DNA of 64,000 nt from Candidatus Kryptobacter tengchongensis (GCA_001485605.1 FAON01000004.1:281581-345580); one strand, 5' to 3'; shown: positions 28,987 through 39,049, counted from the first letter of the stretch. Notes: generated by a model not told the origin, from the sequence alone. Program-made: numbers and translations.

Positions 28987-31900
28987 TTATTTTCCCCGAA
29001 TAAATCGCTCAATCAAAAACTCTATTTTATCTATATCATACGGCTTTTGAATGAAACCGTTCAAACCTTCTTCCGCCATCAAAGTTGCTGGATCTGATTC
29101 AGGTAGAAAATATCCACTTGTTAAAACAACACAAGCATTTGGGTTTATCTGCCTTATCTTTCTAAAAGTTGTAATTCCATCAATCGTTGGCAAACCAATG
29201 TCTATCAAAACGAGATCAATTTTTTCAATGTTCATTTTGTAAATCTCAATTGCATCATAACCATCATCGGTTGCAAATACTTTATAACCCCTTGATTCAA
29301 GATATTCTTTCAAAAGGTATCGCAAACTTTCATCATCTTCAACTATCAGAATTGTAGCTGGCGTAATTTCCCTAACCTTAATCTCTTCAACTTTTTTAAC
29401 TTTCTTTTCAACCGCTGGTAGATAAATATAAAAAGTTGTTCCCTTCTCAACCTCTGTTTCATAAGTGATGAAGCCATCATGGTTTTTTATAATCTTCAAG
29501 ACTATTGGAAGCCCAAGCCCTGTGCCTTTTTCAGGTGGTTTTGTTGTGAAAAAAGGCTCAAAAATTTTATCTCTGATCTCCTCTGGAATCCCCATCCCTG
29601 TATCAGAAACCGAAATAACGACATATTCTTCAGATTTCACATTTGCAAACTTGTTTTTCAAAACTTCTCCCTTAACATTGCTAACACTTATCCTCAAAGT
29701 TCCTCCATTTGGCATAGCATCTCTTGCATTTATACATAAATTCATTATCGCCTGCACCATCTGCCCGTAATCAACATTTATAAATTTTACATTCTCATCA
29801 ACAAATGTCTCAATTTTTATATTTTCTGGGAAACTGTGAGTGATAAGCGTTTTGATTTCCTGAATTAAATCATTAACATCCACAGCCGAGAATTTCCCAA
29901 TTTCCCTTCTAACAAAATTGAGAAGTCGTCTTGTTATATCAGCACCTCTTTCAGCACTTTGCTTGATAATTTCAAGCACTTTAATTATTTCCTGATCTAC
30001 TTCAGTTAGCCTCCTTTTTAAAACATTAACTCCCGCTTGTATTGATGTAAGAACATTATTAAAATCATGCGCAATTCCGCTTGAGATAGAACCAATTGAT
30101 TCAAGTTTTTGGAATTGAAGCATCTGCGCTTCAAAAAGTTTTTGTTCAGTTATATCACGCTTTATAGCAACAAAATTCGTTATGTTGCCTTGGCTATCAA
30201 ACAATGGAGAAATTGTCATGTACTCATAATAAAAATCACCGTTTTTCTTTTTGTTAATCAATTCACCTTCCCAAATCTTCCCGCTTAAAATTGTTTCCCA
30301 CATATTTTTATAAAAATTGTGGTCATGTTTCCAACTTTTCAATATCCTTGGGTTCTTTCCAAGAACCTCGTGAATTTTATAGCCTGTCATTTTCTCAAAA
30401 GCAGGATTAACATACTGGATGTTCCCATTTATATCAGTTATCATCACCGCTTCAGATAAATTTTCAATCACCTTGCTCAACTTTAATTTCTCATATTGAA
30501 GTTTTTCTTCCTCGGTTATATCCCTTACTATGATTATATATCCATCTATTGTGCCGTCAGATGAAAAAACTGGCTGGATATCAACAACAAGCGAAATTTC
30601 TTTTCCTTTATTTGAACGAAACGGAATTAACAATTCTTTTACGCTTTCCCCTCTACCAAGAGTCTTTTTAAAAAATTCAAGATCTATACTATCAAGATTT
30701 AAAAATTTCTCTAATTTCTCCCCGATTATTTTTTGAACATCTGCTTCAGCAAGATCAAGTATTCGCCTCATCTCCAAGTTAAGATAAAGAACATGTCCTT
30801 TAGCATCAATTCTTAAAATTCCAACAGGTGCATTTTCAAGAACTGTTCTTATAAATTTTTCCGAACTTTTATAAAGTTCAAACAATCTCGCATTTTCAAT
30901 GGCACTTGAAAGGCTTCCACATATATTGACCCCAAGTTTAATTTCTTCTTCTCCAAGCCCTCGTTTTGAATTAAAATACACATCAAGTCGTCCAATGAAC
31001 TTTCCCCTGTGCACGATTGGAAAAAATGCAAAGGATTTGATCTCATCACGAACTAACACATTTTTAAATTCAAAAAGTGAATTCGCGCTTTCAACATCTT
31101 CAATTACAACTGGGAAAACATATTCTTCATTGTGCCATGGCATGTATTCGGAGGCAATTTTAATATGTTCTTCAGACAAACCAATTGAAACAGCACAAGT
31201 TAATGCGTTACCTTTGCCTTCCCTTTCCTTTAGGAAAATTGCAATTTTATCTGTGTTATAATTTTCTTTCATCAAGTTCAACACAGATCTCAAAATGCTC
31301 TCTATATCAACTTTAAACCCGATCATTTGCGAAACTTTATTTAAAACATTCAACTCCCGTAATCTTTTCATCGCTTGGTTATACAACTCCGAATTTCTAA
31401 AAGCGGTTGCAATTTGAATTGCGATACGACTCAAGAATTCCCTATCCTCGTGTTTAATTCCATCAACTTTATCACTTTCAACACTTAAAATTCCAATAAC
31501 TTCATCGCCAAGTGCAAGCGGGATATCAAATTCAGATCGTGTATTTGGATGTCCTCTGAGATATCTTTCATCGTTTAAAACATCGGGGGAATAAATTGGA
31601 CTGCGAAACATATACGCGTGGTTTATAAGCCCCTTTCCGCCGAAGGGAATTTCATACCTGTGATATTTCTCTTCAAATCCGATTGACCGAAGCAGATGGA
31701 ACTTCTGATTTTCCTTATCAGCAAAATAAATTGCAAAACGCTGATACCCAAGTGCATCTTTTAAAATTTTTAATATCTCTTCAGCGGTATTTTCAATTTT
31801 GATATTTGAAAGCAAGATGCGGTTGATTCTTGATATGATAAAATTCTCAAGGTCTCGTCTTTTAAGTTTGCTTATAAGGTTATCAAGTTTTTTACCAAGT

Positions 31901-32157
31901 TCACCTATCTCATCCCTACCTTTATATTCCAAGTCAATATACTGGTCTTTCAATACACGATCAATTGCAATTTTATATTTTTCAAGTGGATTAAGGATTC
32001 TCCAGATAAATATATATCCAGCCCCGAGCACAAAGAAAAGAAGCGTAAAAAGGAGGAAGGGTTCAATTTTTACGCCAAATTTAGAAGCATTTGAAAGGAT
32101 AATTAAAACAACAAATGTAAAAAGCGAAAACAGTACAAATTTTATTTTTAAACTCAT
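28987..32157 (-). CDS. Hybrid sensor histidine kinase with GAF, PAS and receiver domains
   Basis: About 1056 residues from ATG 32157. Order: two membrane helices (about 8-24 and 34-54) with almost no periplasmic loop, HAMP-like linker (to about 105), two GAF domains (about 125-260 and 285-430), two PAS domains (about 440-560 and 570-690), HisKA with phospho-His697 (GIAHDFNNVL), HATPase (NLCINARDAMPNGG, DTGMGIPEE, GTGLGLPIV) and a C-terminal receiver with phospho-Asp986 (LVLIDIGLPTIDG). The lack of an external domain suggests intracellular or membrane-derived signals bound by GAF and PAS. It is nearly fused, by two bases, to the arginase-family gene. Confidence 0.94.
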   Translation of the reverse strand: MSLKIKFVLFSLFTFVVLIILSNASKFGVKIEPFLLFTLLFFVLGAGYIFIWRILNPLEKYKIAIDRVLKDQYIDLEYKGRDEIGELGKKLDNLISKLKRRDLENFIISRINRILLSNIKIENTAEEILKILKDALGYQRFAIYFADKENQKFHLLRSIGFEEKYHRYEIPFGGKGLINHAYMFRSPIYSPDVLNDERYLRGHPNTRSEFDIPLALGDEVIGILSVESDKVDGIKHEDREFLSRIAIQIATAFRNSELYNQAMKRLRELNVLNKVSQMIGFKVDIESILRSVLNLMKENYNTDKIAIFLKEREGKGNALTCAVSIGLSEEHIKIASEYMPWHNEEYVFPVVIEDVESANSLFEFKNVLVRDEIKSFAFFPIVHRGKFIGRLDVYFNSKRGLGEEEIKLGVNICGSLSSAIENARLFELYKSSEKFIRTVLENAPVGILRIDAKGHVLYLNLEMRRILDLAEADVQKIIGEKLEKFLNLDSIDLEFFKKTLGRGESVKELLIPFRSNKGKEISLVVDIQPVFSSDGTIDGYIIIVRDITEEEKLQYEKLKLSKVIENLSEAVMITDINGNIQYVNPAFEKMTGYKIHEVLGKNPRILKSWKHDHNFYKNMWETILSGKIWEGELINKKKNGDFYYEYMTISPLFDSQGNITNFVAIKRDITEQKLFEAQMLQFQKLESIGSISSGIAHDFNNVLTSIQAGVNVLKRRLTEVDQEIIKVLEIIKQSAERGADITRRLLNFVRREIGKFSAVDVNDLIQEIKTLITHSFPENIKIETFVDENVKFINVDYGQMVQAIMNLCINARDAMPNGGTLRISVSNVKGEVLKNKFANVKSEEYVVISVSDTGMGIPEEIRDKIFEPFFTTKPPEKGTGLGLPIVLKIIKNHDGFITYETEVEKGTTFYIYLPAVEKKVKKVEEIKVREITPATILIVEDDESLRYLLKEYLESRGYKVFATDDGYDAIEIYKMNIEKIDLVLIDIGLPTIDGITTFRKIRQINPNACVVLTSGYFLPESDPATLMAEEGLNGFIQKPYDIDKIEFLIERFIRGK

Positions 32158-32159
32158 AA

Positions 32160-33128
32160 TCAACCTTCTGAATTTGCTTTACCCGTTAAAAAATTCAAGA
32201 TAAATAAAGAGGCAAGGCGTGATGTTTTACCATCAACATCAAATTCAGGGTTCACCTCCGCTATGTCAACAACTTTTACATTTAAATTTAAACCACAGAA
32301 TAACGCAATTTTTAAAACTTCTTCAGCTTTCAGACCATCTGGATATGTTGCGCTTACCCCTGGGGCATCTGCATTTCTAACGGAATCCATGTCAAAACTT
32401 AAATGAACAACATGACCCAGCAATTCATTTTTGAGAATATCTAAAACTAAGTCTATTCCCTTTTCCCTAATTTCATCAAGCGTAAAAATTTTCACGCCAT
32501 TTTTTAAAGCATATTCAAAGTGATAAATTGAATTGGCATAATTTTGAATTCCAATTTCAAACATTTTATCAGGCTTAAATTCAGATTCAAGGATTTGCCT
32601 AAACGGGGTTCCGCTGTTTCGTGGTTGCAATTCTCGGACATCAAGATGGGTATCAATATTGATCACCGCTCTTTTCCCTTTTCCAAAATTACCAGCAAAG
32701 CCACAATAATCTGGAAAGGCGATATCATGCCCACCACCGATAACTATTGGAAGGATTCCAGCCTTAACAAGTTCTCCAACAACAAAAGCAAGTCTTTCGT
32801 GAATTTGCTCAAGGCTCCCGTCAACTCTTAAATTTCCAAGGTCAAAGATTCTCAGTTTGGTGATTTGATTTTTAAATTTAAAATTAAATGGGGTCAAGCG
32901 ATAAAAATATTTCCTCACTTGATCCGGCGCTTTACTTGCCCCTGTTCTTCCCATGTTTCGTTTAACACCTTCATCCTGCGGAACCCCGATAATAGCGACA
33001 TCAACATTGCTAAAATTTTCTCTATCCTTCAAAACTAAATCTCCCATCCTCGGGTCATTACTATCACCACGAGAGAAAAATAGAGAATAATCAGGTGGTG
33101 TTAAAAGCTCAAAAATCTCTCTGAACAT
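32160..33128 (-). CDS. Arginase/agmatinase-family ureohydrolase (formimidoylglutamase-like)
   Basis: 322 residues with the binuclear manganese ligands of the family: GGGHDIAF, NIDTHLDVRE (Asp, His, Asp) and LSFDMDSVRNADAPGVS (two Asp). The early GRTGASKAPDQVRKYFYRLTPF and the NSGTPFRQIL segment resemble formimidoylglutamase (HutG) more than arginase. No other histidine-degradation gene is nearby, so the substrate is uncertain. Followed two bases later by the hybrid kinase. Confidence 0.86.
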   Translation of the reverse strand: MFREIFELLTPPDYSLFFSRGDSNDPRMGDLVLKDRENFSNVDVAIIGVPQDEGVKRNMGRTGASKAPDQVRKYFYRLTPFNFKFKNQITKLRIFDLGNLRVDGSLEQIHERLAFVVGELVKAGILPIVIGGGHDIAFPDYCGFAGNFGKGKRAVINIDTHLDVRELQPRNSGTPFRQILESEFKPDKMFEIGIQNYANSIYHFEYALKNGVKIFTLDEIREKGIDLVLDILKNELLGHVVHLSFDMDSVRNADAPGVSATYPDGLKAEEVLKIALFCGLNLNVKVVDIAEVNPEFDVDGKTSRLASLFILNFLTGKANSEG

Positions 33129-33211
33129 CCCTTGTTAAATAATGAATTTTAAAAAGCCCGTTAAACTTTATAATCAGCAAACTTGAAATTTTCATTTTTT
33201 GATATTATATT

Positions 33212-33217
33212 TATAAT
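33212..33217 (+). promoter_or_regulatory. Candidate -10 of tRNA-Gly
   Basis: Perfect TATAAT about 15 bases before the tRNA. The best -35 at 17-base spacing is a weak TTTTCA (33189-33194). Confidence 0.4.
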
Positions 33218-33231
33218 GAACTTTCCCACAA

Positions 33232-33304
33232 GCGGGAGTAGCTCAGATGGTAGAGCGTCACCTTGCCAAGGTGAATGTCGCGGGTTCGAGTCCCGTCTCC
33301 CGCT
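33232..33304 (+). tRNA. tRNA-Gly (anticodon GCC)
   Basis: 73 bases. Acceptor GCGGGAG / CTCCCGC, D arm GCTCAGATGGTAGAGC, anticodon stem CACCT / AGGTG with loop TGCCA in TTGCCAA, T arm CGGGTTCGAGTCCCG. No CCA is encoded. Confidence 0.97.
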
Positions 33305-33328
33305 CAAACTTTTTGACTTTTATTTTTC

Positions 33329-33817
33329 TCAAATTGTTTCAAACCATGAAAACATATCAGGATGAATCAACCACTTTAAATTCCCTCCTGCTTCAACAGG
33401 CATTAAAATTTCAATGCATGCGATGCTGTTCTTTTTAAATTCAACTGGCTTTGGGAGTCCTACAAGCCAAGATAAAAACTCACCGAGATGCGGTTCATGC
33501 CCAACCGCTAAAAGATTCCCCACTCCAAATGAAAACAATATGTTCAACAAGGATTTAAAGTCTGAACCAGGGATGAGCTCGTTTGTTGTTATAATTTCAG
33601 ATTGAACACCCATTACATCGTGAAATATCTTTGCTGTTTGAACAGCTCTGACAAGTGGGCTTGAAACAATCAGATCAAATTTTAAATTCATCCTTTTTAA
33701 AATAATTGCCATTTTTTCCGTATTTTTCCGCCCGATATCAGTTAATTCCCTTTCAAAATCGCTCATCCCTGGCTTCTTTTGTTCAGCATCTGCGTGTCGC
33801 GTAAGGTAAAGGAGCAA
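33329..33817 (-). CDS. sixA: SixA-like phosphohistidine phosphatase
   Basis: 162 residues. The histidine-phosphatase signature sits at the start: YLTRHADAEQ (catalytic His8), with SSPLVRAVQTAKI and the second His in AVGHEPHLGEFL. SixA removes phosphate from His of phosphotransfer proteins; small family members without that partner are also called RHG phosphatases. The start is a TTG (33817) and no ATG is available before an upstream stop. It follows the S9 peptidase by 11 bases. Confidence 0.9.
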   Translation of the reverse strand: MLLYLTRHADAEQKKPGMSDFERELTDIGRKNTEKMAIILKRMNLKFDLIVSSPLVRAVQTAKIFHDVMGVQSEIITTNELIPGSDFKSLLNILFSFGVGNLLAVGHEPHLGEFLSWLVGLPKPVEFKKNSIACIEILMPVEAGGNLKWLIHPDMFSWFETI

Positions 33818-33828
33818 CTTAGCACAGT

Positions 33829-35691
33829 TTATTTATTTTTCACATTCTTATCAAGAAACTCAACGATAGCTTTGTAAGCTTTTATTCTATTTTTAAGTTT
33901 TGAAATACCATGCCCTTCATCATCAAAAACAAGATATTCAACGATGGCGCCACGCGCTTTTAATGACTCAACAATTTGATCTGATTCCGATTTCGGGACG
34001 CGAGGATCATTTGCGCCTTGAATTATCATAAGAGGTGCTTTAATTCTATCAACATGATAAAATGGTGAAATTTCTTTAAGGAACTCTGCATCCTTTTCGG
34101 GGTCGCCATACTCAGCCATTCTATGCCTTTGGCGCCATGCACCTGTGTTTTTTAAAAATGTCAAAAAGTTTGAAATTCCAACGAGATCTACGCCAGCTGC
34201 CCATAATTCAGGATAAAATGTAACAGCTGCAAGCGTCATATAACCGCCATAACTTCCACCGTAAACAATGATTTTCTTTGGGTTGATGTAGCCAGTTGAT
34301 TTAAGAAATTCAGGAATCATGGCAACATCTTTGATCGCATCTTTACGCTTCGTCGTATTGTCAAGCGATGCGTAAGTTTTCCCATATCCCGTGCTTCCCC
34401 GAATGTTTGGAGCATAAATCACATAGCCGTTATTAACAAAATACTGATAAAGGGCTGAAAATCTTGGCAATTCCTGTGCTTCGGGACCACCATGAATTGA
34501 AACAATTACAGCTAATGAACTATCTTTTTTAGCATTCTTTGGAAGATAGAGATAACCTGGTATCTCCAGCCCGTCAAATGATTTAAAACGAACAAGCTTG
34601 GGTTCAACAAACGAGCTTTGCGGTATTCCTGCAGTTGAACTTTGCGTAATCTGAACACAAGTATTTGACTTCACATCATAGTAATAAATATCCTGATTTT
34701 TAACAGGGCTTTGATATGTGAAAATAATTTTACTCCCATCAGGTGTAAATCTAAGAGATCCAACAATTCCGCCTGCTGGAAAATTCAATTTTTTAGTCCT
34801 CTTAGTGGCGATGTTCAGGGAATAAACTTCGCTATACCCGTCAACATTGAGAACAAAAACAAGATATTTCCCATCTTTTGAGATCTCAAATGTTTCAACA
34901 TCCCAGTTGGTGTTGAAAATATAATTTAGCTTACCATTAGGAAGTTCAATGTAGGCAATCCCAACAAATTCTTTACCTTCATCCGAGAGGAGATAAATTC
35001 TTTTCCCATCCTTTGAGAATTTAACGCCAAAATATCTTGCTGGCTGTGAATGTGGAGTTATGTTATAAACTTTACCTGTTTCATATTCAATAACGTAAAG
35101 ATCGTTATCAAAACTGCTTCTGTTTTGAGATACGACAATATACCTGTTATCCGGGGACCAAGCGACTACAGAGTTATTTCCATCATTTTGCCAGACAAGT
35201 TTTGTTTGTCCTGTTTTAATGTTCATTGAATAAACATCAAAAAATGCTCTGTTTCTTTCGTTTGATGTAAAAGCGAACATAACTCCATCGTTTGACCATG
35301 CCCCAAAGTTATAAATGACATCATCTTTGTAGGTCAATCTTCTTATCTCGCTCCCATCTGACTTCAAAAGAAAAAGTTGGGTGTGCTCATTTCCACCAAC
35401 ATCCTTTCCAAAAAGTATCCAGTATTTATCCTTGGGATTCCATGAAATGAATTGAACCCTTTCATCAAAGAAGGTCAATTGTTCAGGACAACCAGATGTC
35501 AACCCCTTTTTCCACACTTGATTTGTCCCAGTTACATCAGTAAGATAAGCTATAAATTTACCATCTGGTGAGATAGTCGGGTTTGATGCACTCCGTATGT
35601 TAAGGTATTGCTCAATTGTATAGGTTTGAGCAAGTAAAATAAAAAGAGGTAAAATTGTAAAGACAAATGCGTTAAAAAATTTCCTTATCAT
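33829..35691 (-). CDS. Secreted S9-family prolyl-oligopeptidase-like serine peptidase
   Basis: 620 residues with a signal peptide (about 1-22, LLAQ). Residues about 25-370 form a TolB/PD40-type beta-propeller (SPDGKFIAYLTDVTG, FSKDGKRIYLLSDEG, FTPDGSKIIFTYQ). The C-terminal alpha/beta-hydrolase carries Ser480 in YGGSYGGYM, Asp562 in QGANDPRVP and His595 in EGHGISK, a complete triad. These acylaminoacyl-/dipeptidyl-peptidase relatives cut short peptides outside the cytoplasm. Ends with a Lys-rich tail. Confidence 0.94.
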   Translation of the reverse strand: MIRKFFNAFVFTILPLFILLAQTYTIEQYLNIRSASNPTISPDGKFIAYLTDVTGTNQVWKKGLTSGCPEQLTFFDERVQFISWNPKDKYWILFGKDVGGNEHTQLFLLKSDGSEIRRLTYKDDVIYNFGAWSNDGVMFAFTSNERNRAFFDVYSMNIKTGQTKLVWQNDGNNSVVAWSPDNRYIVVSQNRSSFDNDLYVIEYETGKVYNITPHSQPARYFGVKFSKDGKRIYLLSDEGKEFVGIAYIELPNGKLNYIFNTNWDVETFEISKDGKYLVFVLNVDGYSEVYSLNIATKRTKKLNFPAGGIVGSLRFTPDGSKIIFTYQSPVKNQDIYYYDVKSNTCVQITQSSTAGIPQSSFVEPKLVRFKSFDGLEIPGYLYLPKNAKKDSSLAVIVSIHGGPEAQELPRFSALYQYFVNNGYVIYAPNIRGSTGYGKTYASLDNTTKRKDAIKDVAMIPEFLKSTGYINPKKIIVYGGSYGGYMTLAAVTFYPELWAAGVDLVGISNFLTFLKNTGAWRQRHRMAEYGDPEKDAEFLKEISPFYHVDRIKAPLMIIQGANDPRVPKSESDQIVESLKARGAIVEYLVFDDEGHGISKLKNRIKAYKAIVEFLDKNVKNK

Positions 35692-35837
35692 GTTTTCATT
35701 TTAATTTTGTTTTCCTTTTTAAAAAGTTAAAAAATTTTTATCTTTTGTTCAAGCCTAATAAAACTCTAAAACTTTTTGTATTTAGCCAGTTTTTTTGATA
35801 ATTTAAATCAAGTTTTAAAACAAAATTGGATTCGGAA

Positions 35838-37016
35838 ATGCTGGTGGGAACAAAATTCAAGGGCGTTGATTTCTACAACACCGAGGATCTCCTCACAGAA
35901 GAAGAGAAAATGGTTCGGGATACCGTTAGGGAATGGGTTGATGAAAAGGTTATACCGATAATTGAAAAACATTATATGGAAGGGACTTTCCCAACGCACC
36001 TTATACCTGAGATGGCAGAACTCGGTATTTTTGGGGCGACGCTTCCGGAGAAATATGGATGTGCAAACCTTAACAATGTTGCCTACGGCTTAATCATGCA
36101 GGAGCTTGAACGTGGGGATAGCGGGATCAGGAGTTTTGCATCAGTTCAAAGCGCCCTCGTAATGTATCCAATTTACGAATTTGGAAGTGAAGACCAGAAA
36201 AATTATTGGCTTCCAAAACTTGCAAAAGGTGAAAAAATTGGATGTTTCGGTTTAACTGAACCCGATTTCGGGTCAAATCCTGGTGGATTGAGGACAAAGG
36301 CGGAGTACAAAAACGGTGGGTTTGTCCTCAACGGAACAAAAATGTGGATAACAAACGGTTCAATAGCTGATGTTGCAGTTGTATGGGCAAAACTTGATGG
36401 AGTTATAAGGGGTTTCCTTGTTGAGAAGGGAACGCCAGGCTTTGAAGCCCCTGAAATGAAAGGTAAACATTCACTCCGAGCCTCTGTAACAAGTGAGCTT
36501 GTATTCCAAGATTGCTGGATACCTGAAGAAAATATATTACCTAAAGCAGTAGGTTTAAAATCTGCCCTCATGTGTTTAACTCAAGCAAGATATGGAATTG
36601 CCTGGGGAGCTGTTGGAGCTGCTATGGCTTGCTATGAAACAGCACTTGAATATGCGAAAACAAGAATTCAATTTGACAAACCAATCGCGTCATTCCAACT
36701 TGTTCAAGAAAAACTTGTCTATATGCTCACGGAAATAACAAAAGCTCAACTCTTGTGCATCCAACTTGGTAGATTAAAAGATCAAGGAAAAGCAAATTAT
36801 GTTCAGGTTTCACTTGCAAAAAGAAATAATGTTTATCACGCCCTTGAAATTGCGCGCCTCGCAAGAGATATCCTCGGAGCAAATGGAATACTAAATGAAT
36901 ATCCAGTTATGAGACATATGAACAATCTTGAATCAGTGAAAACTTACGAAGGAACACATGACATTCATACGCTTATAATTGGTGAATATATCACCGGTCA
37001 TTCAGCATTTAAATAA
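35838..37016 (+). CDS. Glutaryl-CoA-dehydrogenase-like acyl-CoA dehydrogenase
   Basis: I start at ATG 35838 (MLVGTKFKGVDFYNTEDLL), giving 392 residues, instead of a TTG four codons earlier. The catalytic Glu371 lies in TYEGTHDIH. The pair of residues linked with glutaryl-CoA specificity, Glu and Arg in ELERGDSGIRSFASVQSALV, is kept, and the segments GCFGLTEPDFGSNPGGL and ARYGIAWGAVGAAM follow the glutaryl-CoA dehydrogenase pattern closely. FAD-dependent; would turn glutaryl-CoA into crotonyl-CoA in lysine or aromatic breakdown, or act only as a dehydrogenase in anaerobes. It is flanked by a repeat cluster downstream and has no pathway neighbours. Confidence 0.92.
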   Translation: MLVGTKFKGVDFYNTEDLLTEEEKMVRDTVREWVDEKVIPIIEKHYMEGTFPTHLIPEMAELGIFGATLPEKYGCANLNNVAYGLIMQELERGDSGIRSFASVQSALVMYPIYEFGSEDQKNYWLPKLAKGEKIGCFGLTEPDFGSNPGGLRTKAEYKNGGFVLNGTKMWITNGSIADVAVVWAKLDGVIRGFLVEKGTPGFEAPEMKGKHSLRASVTSELVFQDCWIPEENILPKAVGLKSALMCLTQARYGIAWGAVGAAMACYETALEYAKTRIQFDKPIASFQLVQEKLVYMLTEITKAQLLCIQLGRLKDQGKANYVQVSLAKRNNVYHALEIARLARDILGANGILNEYPVMRHMNNLESVKTYEGTHDIHTLIIGEYITGHSAFK

Positions 37017-37139
37017 CATAAAACCCTGAGCTCAATAAGGTTGCCTGATAGAATGCTATTGCAAGGAACAAAGCAACAAAGTAACCCACTTAATGATTTA
37101 CTTGGAAACCAGCGACGGATTGAAAAATCGTTAAATGAT

Positions 37140-37520
37140 TAACTCACCTTCTGTCACCTTCTCTATAAAATGACTCACCCCCTATCCCCTTCTCTATCAA
37201 ATAGAGAGGGGGAATTGAAGGGGGTGAGTTAAAAATGATTTTTTGAAACTGCTTCTCACTTTTACCACTCTCTATAAATAGAAAAAATAGACTCACCCCC
37301 TAATCCCCTCTCTAAAATTAGAGAGTCGGCGAAGCTCCAAAGGAGTCCCCCTAAGGTCCGAAAGGACTCCCTTGGAGGGTCTCCTAAGGAGTCCATAGGA
37401 CCTTTGAACCTTAGGGACGATCCCCCAAAGGCCCAAAGGGCTCCTTTAGGAGGGTCTCCTAAGGAGTCCATAGGACCTTAGGACCTTCGGGAGGGGAATC
37501 AAAGGGGGTGAGTTAAAATC
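37140..37520. repeat. Second cluster of nested palindromic repeats
   Basis: Copy A at 37171-37229 (TGACTCACCCCCT ... AGAGAGGGGG, then AGGGGGTGAGT) is complete with its ATGATTTTTTGAAACTGC tail. Copy B (37290-37518) has the nested mosaic module inserted between its arms at 37326-37499 (TCGGCGAAGCTCCAAAGGAG start; the TCCTAAGGAGTCCATAGGAC unit appears twice). It is the same family as the repeats at 7104-8820. From 37017 to 37139 and 37521 to 37575 I see no gene. Confidence 0.8.
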
Positions 37521-37575
37521 TAAAATGATTCCCGATAATATCAATCAGATAATATCCCGATCTCGGGGCTTTATT

Positions 37576-38976
37576 TTACTTTAAATTAACTATCCAATCA
37601 AGAACCTTATCAACCTTAGCAGGGTCATCAGCCTCGCAGTAAAATCTAAGTAATGGTTCAGTGCCAGACGCTCTCACAAGAAGCCAACCATCATCAAAGA
37701 AAAATTTAAACCCATCAATTGTCAAGACATTGTTAACTTTATAACCAGCAATCTCCCTTAATCCCTTTTTAAGCTTCCCGAGTAATTTCTGCTTATGTTC
37801 CTCTGTCGTATGCAAATCAATTCTCTTGTAAAAGTGTGGTCCAATTTCAGAAAAGATTTCATCAACGATTTCAGATAACTTTTTACCTCTTTTAACCATC
37901 ATCTCACATATTGTTAAACCGAGGAACAATCCATCTCTTTCAGGTATATGTGTTTTAACCCCAATTCCACCGCTTTCCTCCCCACCGATCATTATATCCT
38001 TTGTCACCATAAGTGTTGCAACATGCTTAAATCCAACTGGAAGCTCATAAACTTTCAACCCATACTTTTTCGCAAGTTTATCAACCATCAATCCAACAGA
38101 AACAGTCTTAACAACATCACCTCTTAAACCTTTATCTTCGTAAAAATATTTTAGCAAAATCGCAAATACTCTTTGAGGGTCAACGAAGTTCCCCTTTTCA
38201 TCAACAGCTCCAATTCTATCAGCGTCTCCATCCGTTGCAAGTCCAATATCAAAACCTTTCTCAGGGACAAGTTTCATCAGCTCACCCAAATTTTTGGCAA
38301 TTGGCTCCGGATTTACATTACCAAACGAGGGATTAAATTCATTATGTATTACTACAGCTGAAGGTACAAGCTGAGTTAATATCCCCTGCCCAGCTCCATA
38401 CATTGCGTCATGAATTATTTTCAAACCGGAATTTTTTATGGCGCTTAAATCAATTTTTGTTTTGAGATCATCAATATAAATCTTTTTTAAATCAACAAGT
38501 TCAATCAATCCTTTCTCCTTTAATTGCTCAAAAGATTTTCTCAATTTTTCAAACTCAGACTTGGAGACTTTATTCGCTTCCTTCTCAACTTTTTCAATGC
38601 TTTCAATCTCCTCTGGTCCACCAAAATCACCTTTTAACTTATAGCCGTTATATTTGTAGGGGTTATGACTTGCTGTTACCACAACCCCACCGGCACAATT
38701 GAACTTGGGAATGGCAAGCGAAACCGCAGGCGTCGGACAATATCCATCAGACAATAATACCTTTATCCCAAAATTTGCTATTACAGTTGCAACATGCTCT
38801 GCAAACTCTTTTGAAAGAAATCTTGTGTCATAACCTATTACAAGCCCATTTTTAATTTTTTTATGCTTCCTGTAAAATTTCGCTGTTGCAATCGCAACTT
38901 TTGTCAAATTTTCAAATGTAAAGTCCTGGGCAATTATGCCCCTCCATCCATCTGTCCCAAATTTTATCTTAGCCAT
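37576..38976 (-). CDS. Phosphoglucomutase/phosphomannomutase-family protein
   Basis: 466 residues of the alpha-D-phosphohexomutase family. The phospho-Ser loop is TASHNP with Ser103, the magnesium loop DGDADR at 249-254, the sugar-specificity loop GEESGGIG, and the phosphate-binding RASGTEPLLRFY near the C-terminus. The specificity-loop sequence GEESG is shared by phosphoglucomutase and bifunctional enzymes, so I do not name a single substrate. It provides hexose-1-phosphates for cell-envelope sugar building. Confidence 0.93.
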   Translation of the reverse strand: MAKIKFGTDGWRGIIAQDFTFENLTKVAIATAKFYRKHKKIKNGLVIGYDTRFLSKEFAEHVATVIANFGIKVLLSDGYCPTPAVSLAIPKFNCAGGVVVTASHNPYKYNGYKLKGDFGGPEEIESIEKVEKEANKVSKSEFEKLRKSFEQLKEKGLIELVDLKKIYIDDLKTKIDLSAIKNSGLKIIHDAMYGAGQGILTQLVPSAVVIHNEFNPSFGNVNPEPIAKNLGELMKLVPEKGFDIGLATDGDADRIGAVDEKGNFVDPQRVFAILLKYFYEDKGLRGDVVKTVSVGLMVDKLAKKYGLKVYELPVGFKHVATLMVTKDIMIGGEESGGIGVKTHIPERDGLFLGLTICEMMVKRGKKLSEIVDEIFSEIGPHFYKRIDLHTTEEHKQKLLGKLKKGLREIAGYKVNNVLTIDGFKFFFDDGWLLVRASGTEPLLRFYCEADDPAKVDKVLDWIVNLK

Positions 38977-39049
38977 GTTCTCCTTAATTTTATTTTTGAT
39001 TTTTACTTAAATTTAAAACCGTTGAAATCTAAACTCCAAAAATTAGCCT

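Noticed and set aside
30899..31261. 120-codon plus-strand frame inside the hybrid kinase gene
   Set aside because: Antisense to the second GAF domain, which is clearly coding on the other strand.
37140..37520. Possible CRISPR array
   Set aside because: Repeats vary in length and are palindromic with nested insertions, not regularly spaced.
37560..37580. Weak hairpin CCCGATCTCGGGG followed by CTTTATTTT
   Set aside because: Stem of only 4-5 pairs and no plus-strand gene close enough to need it.
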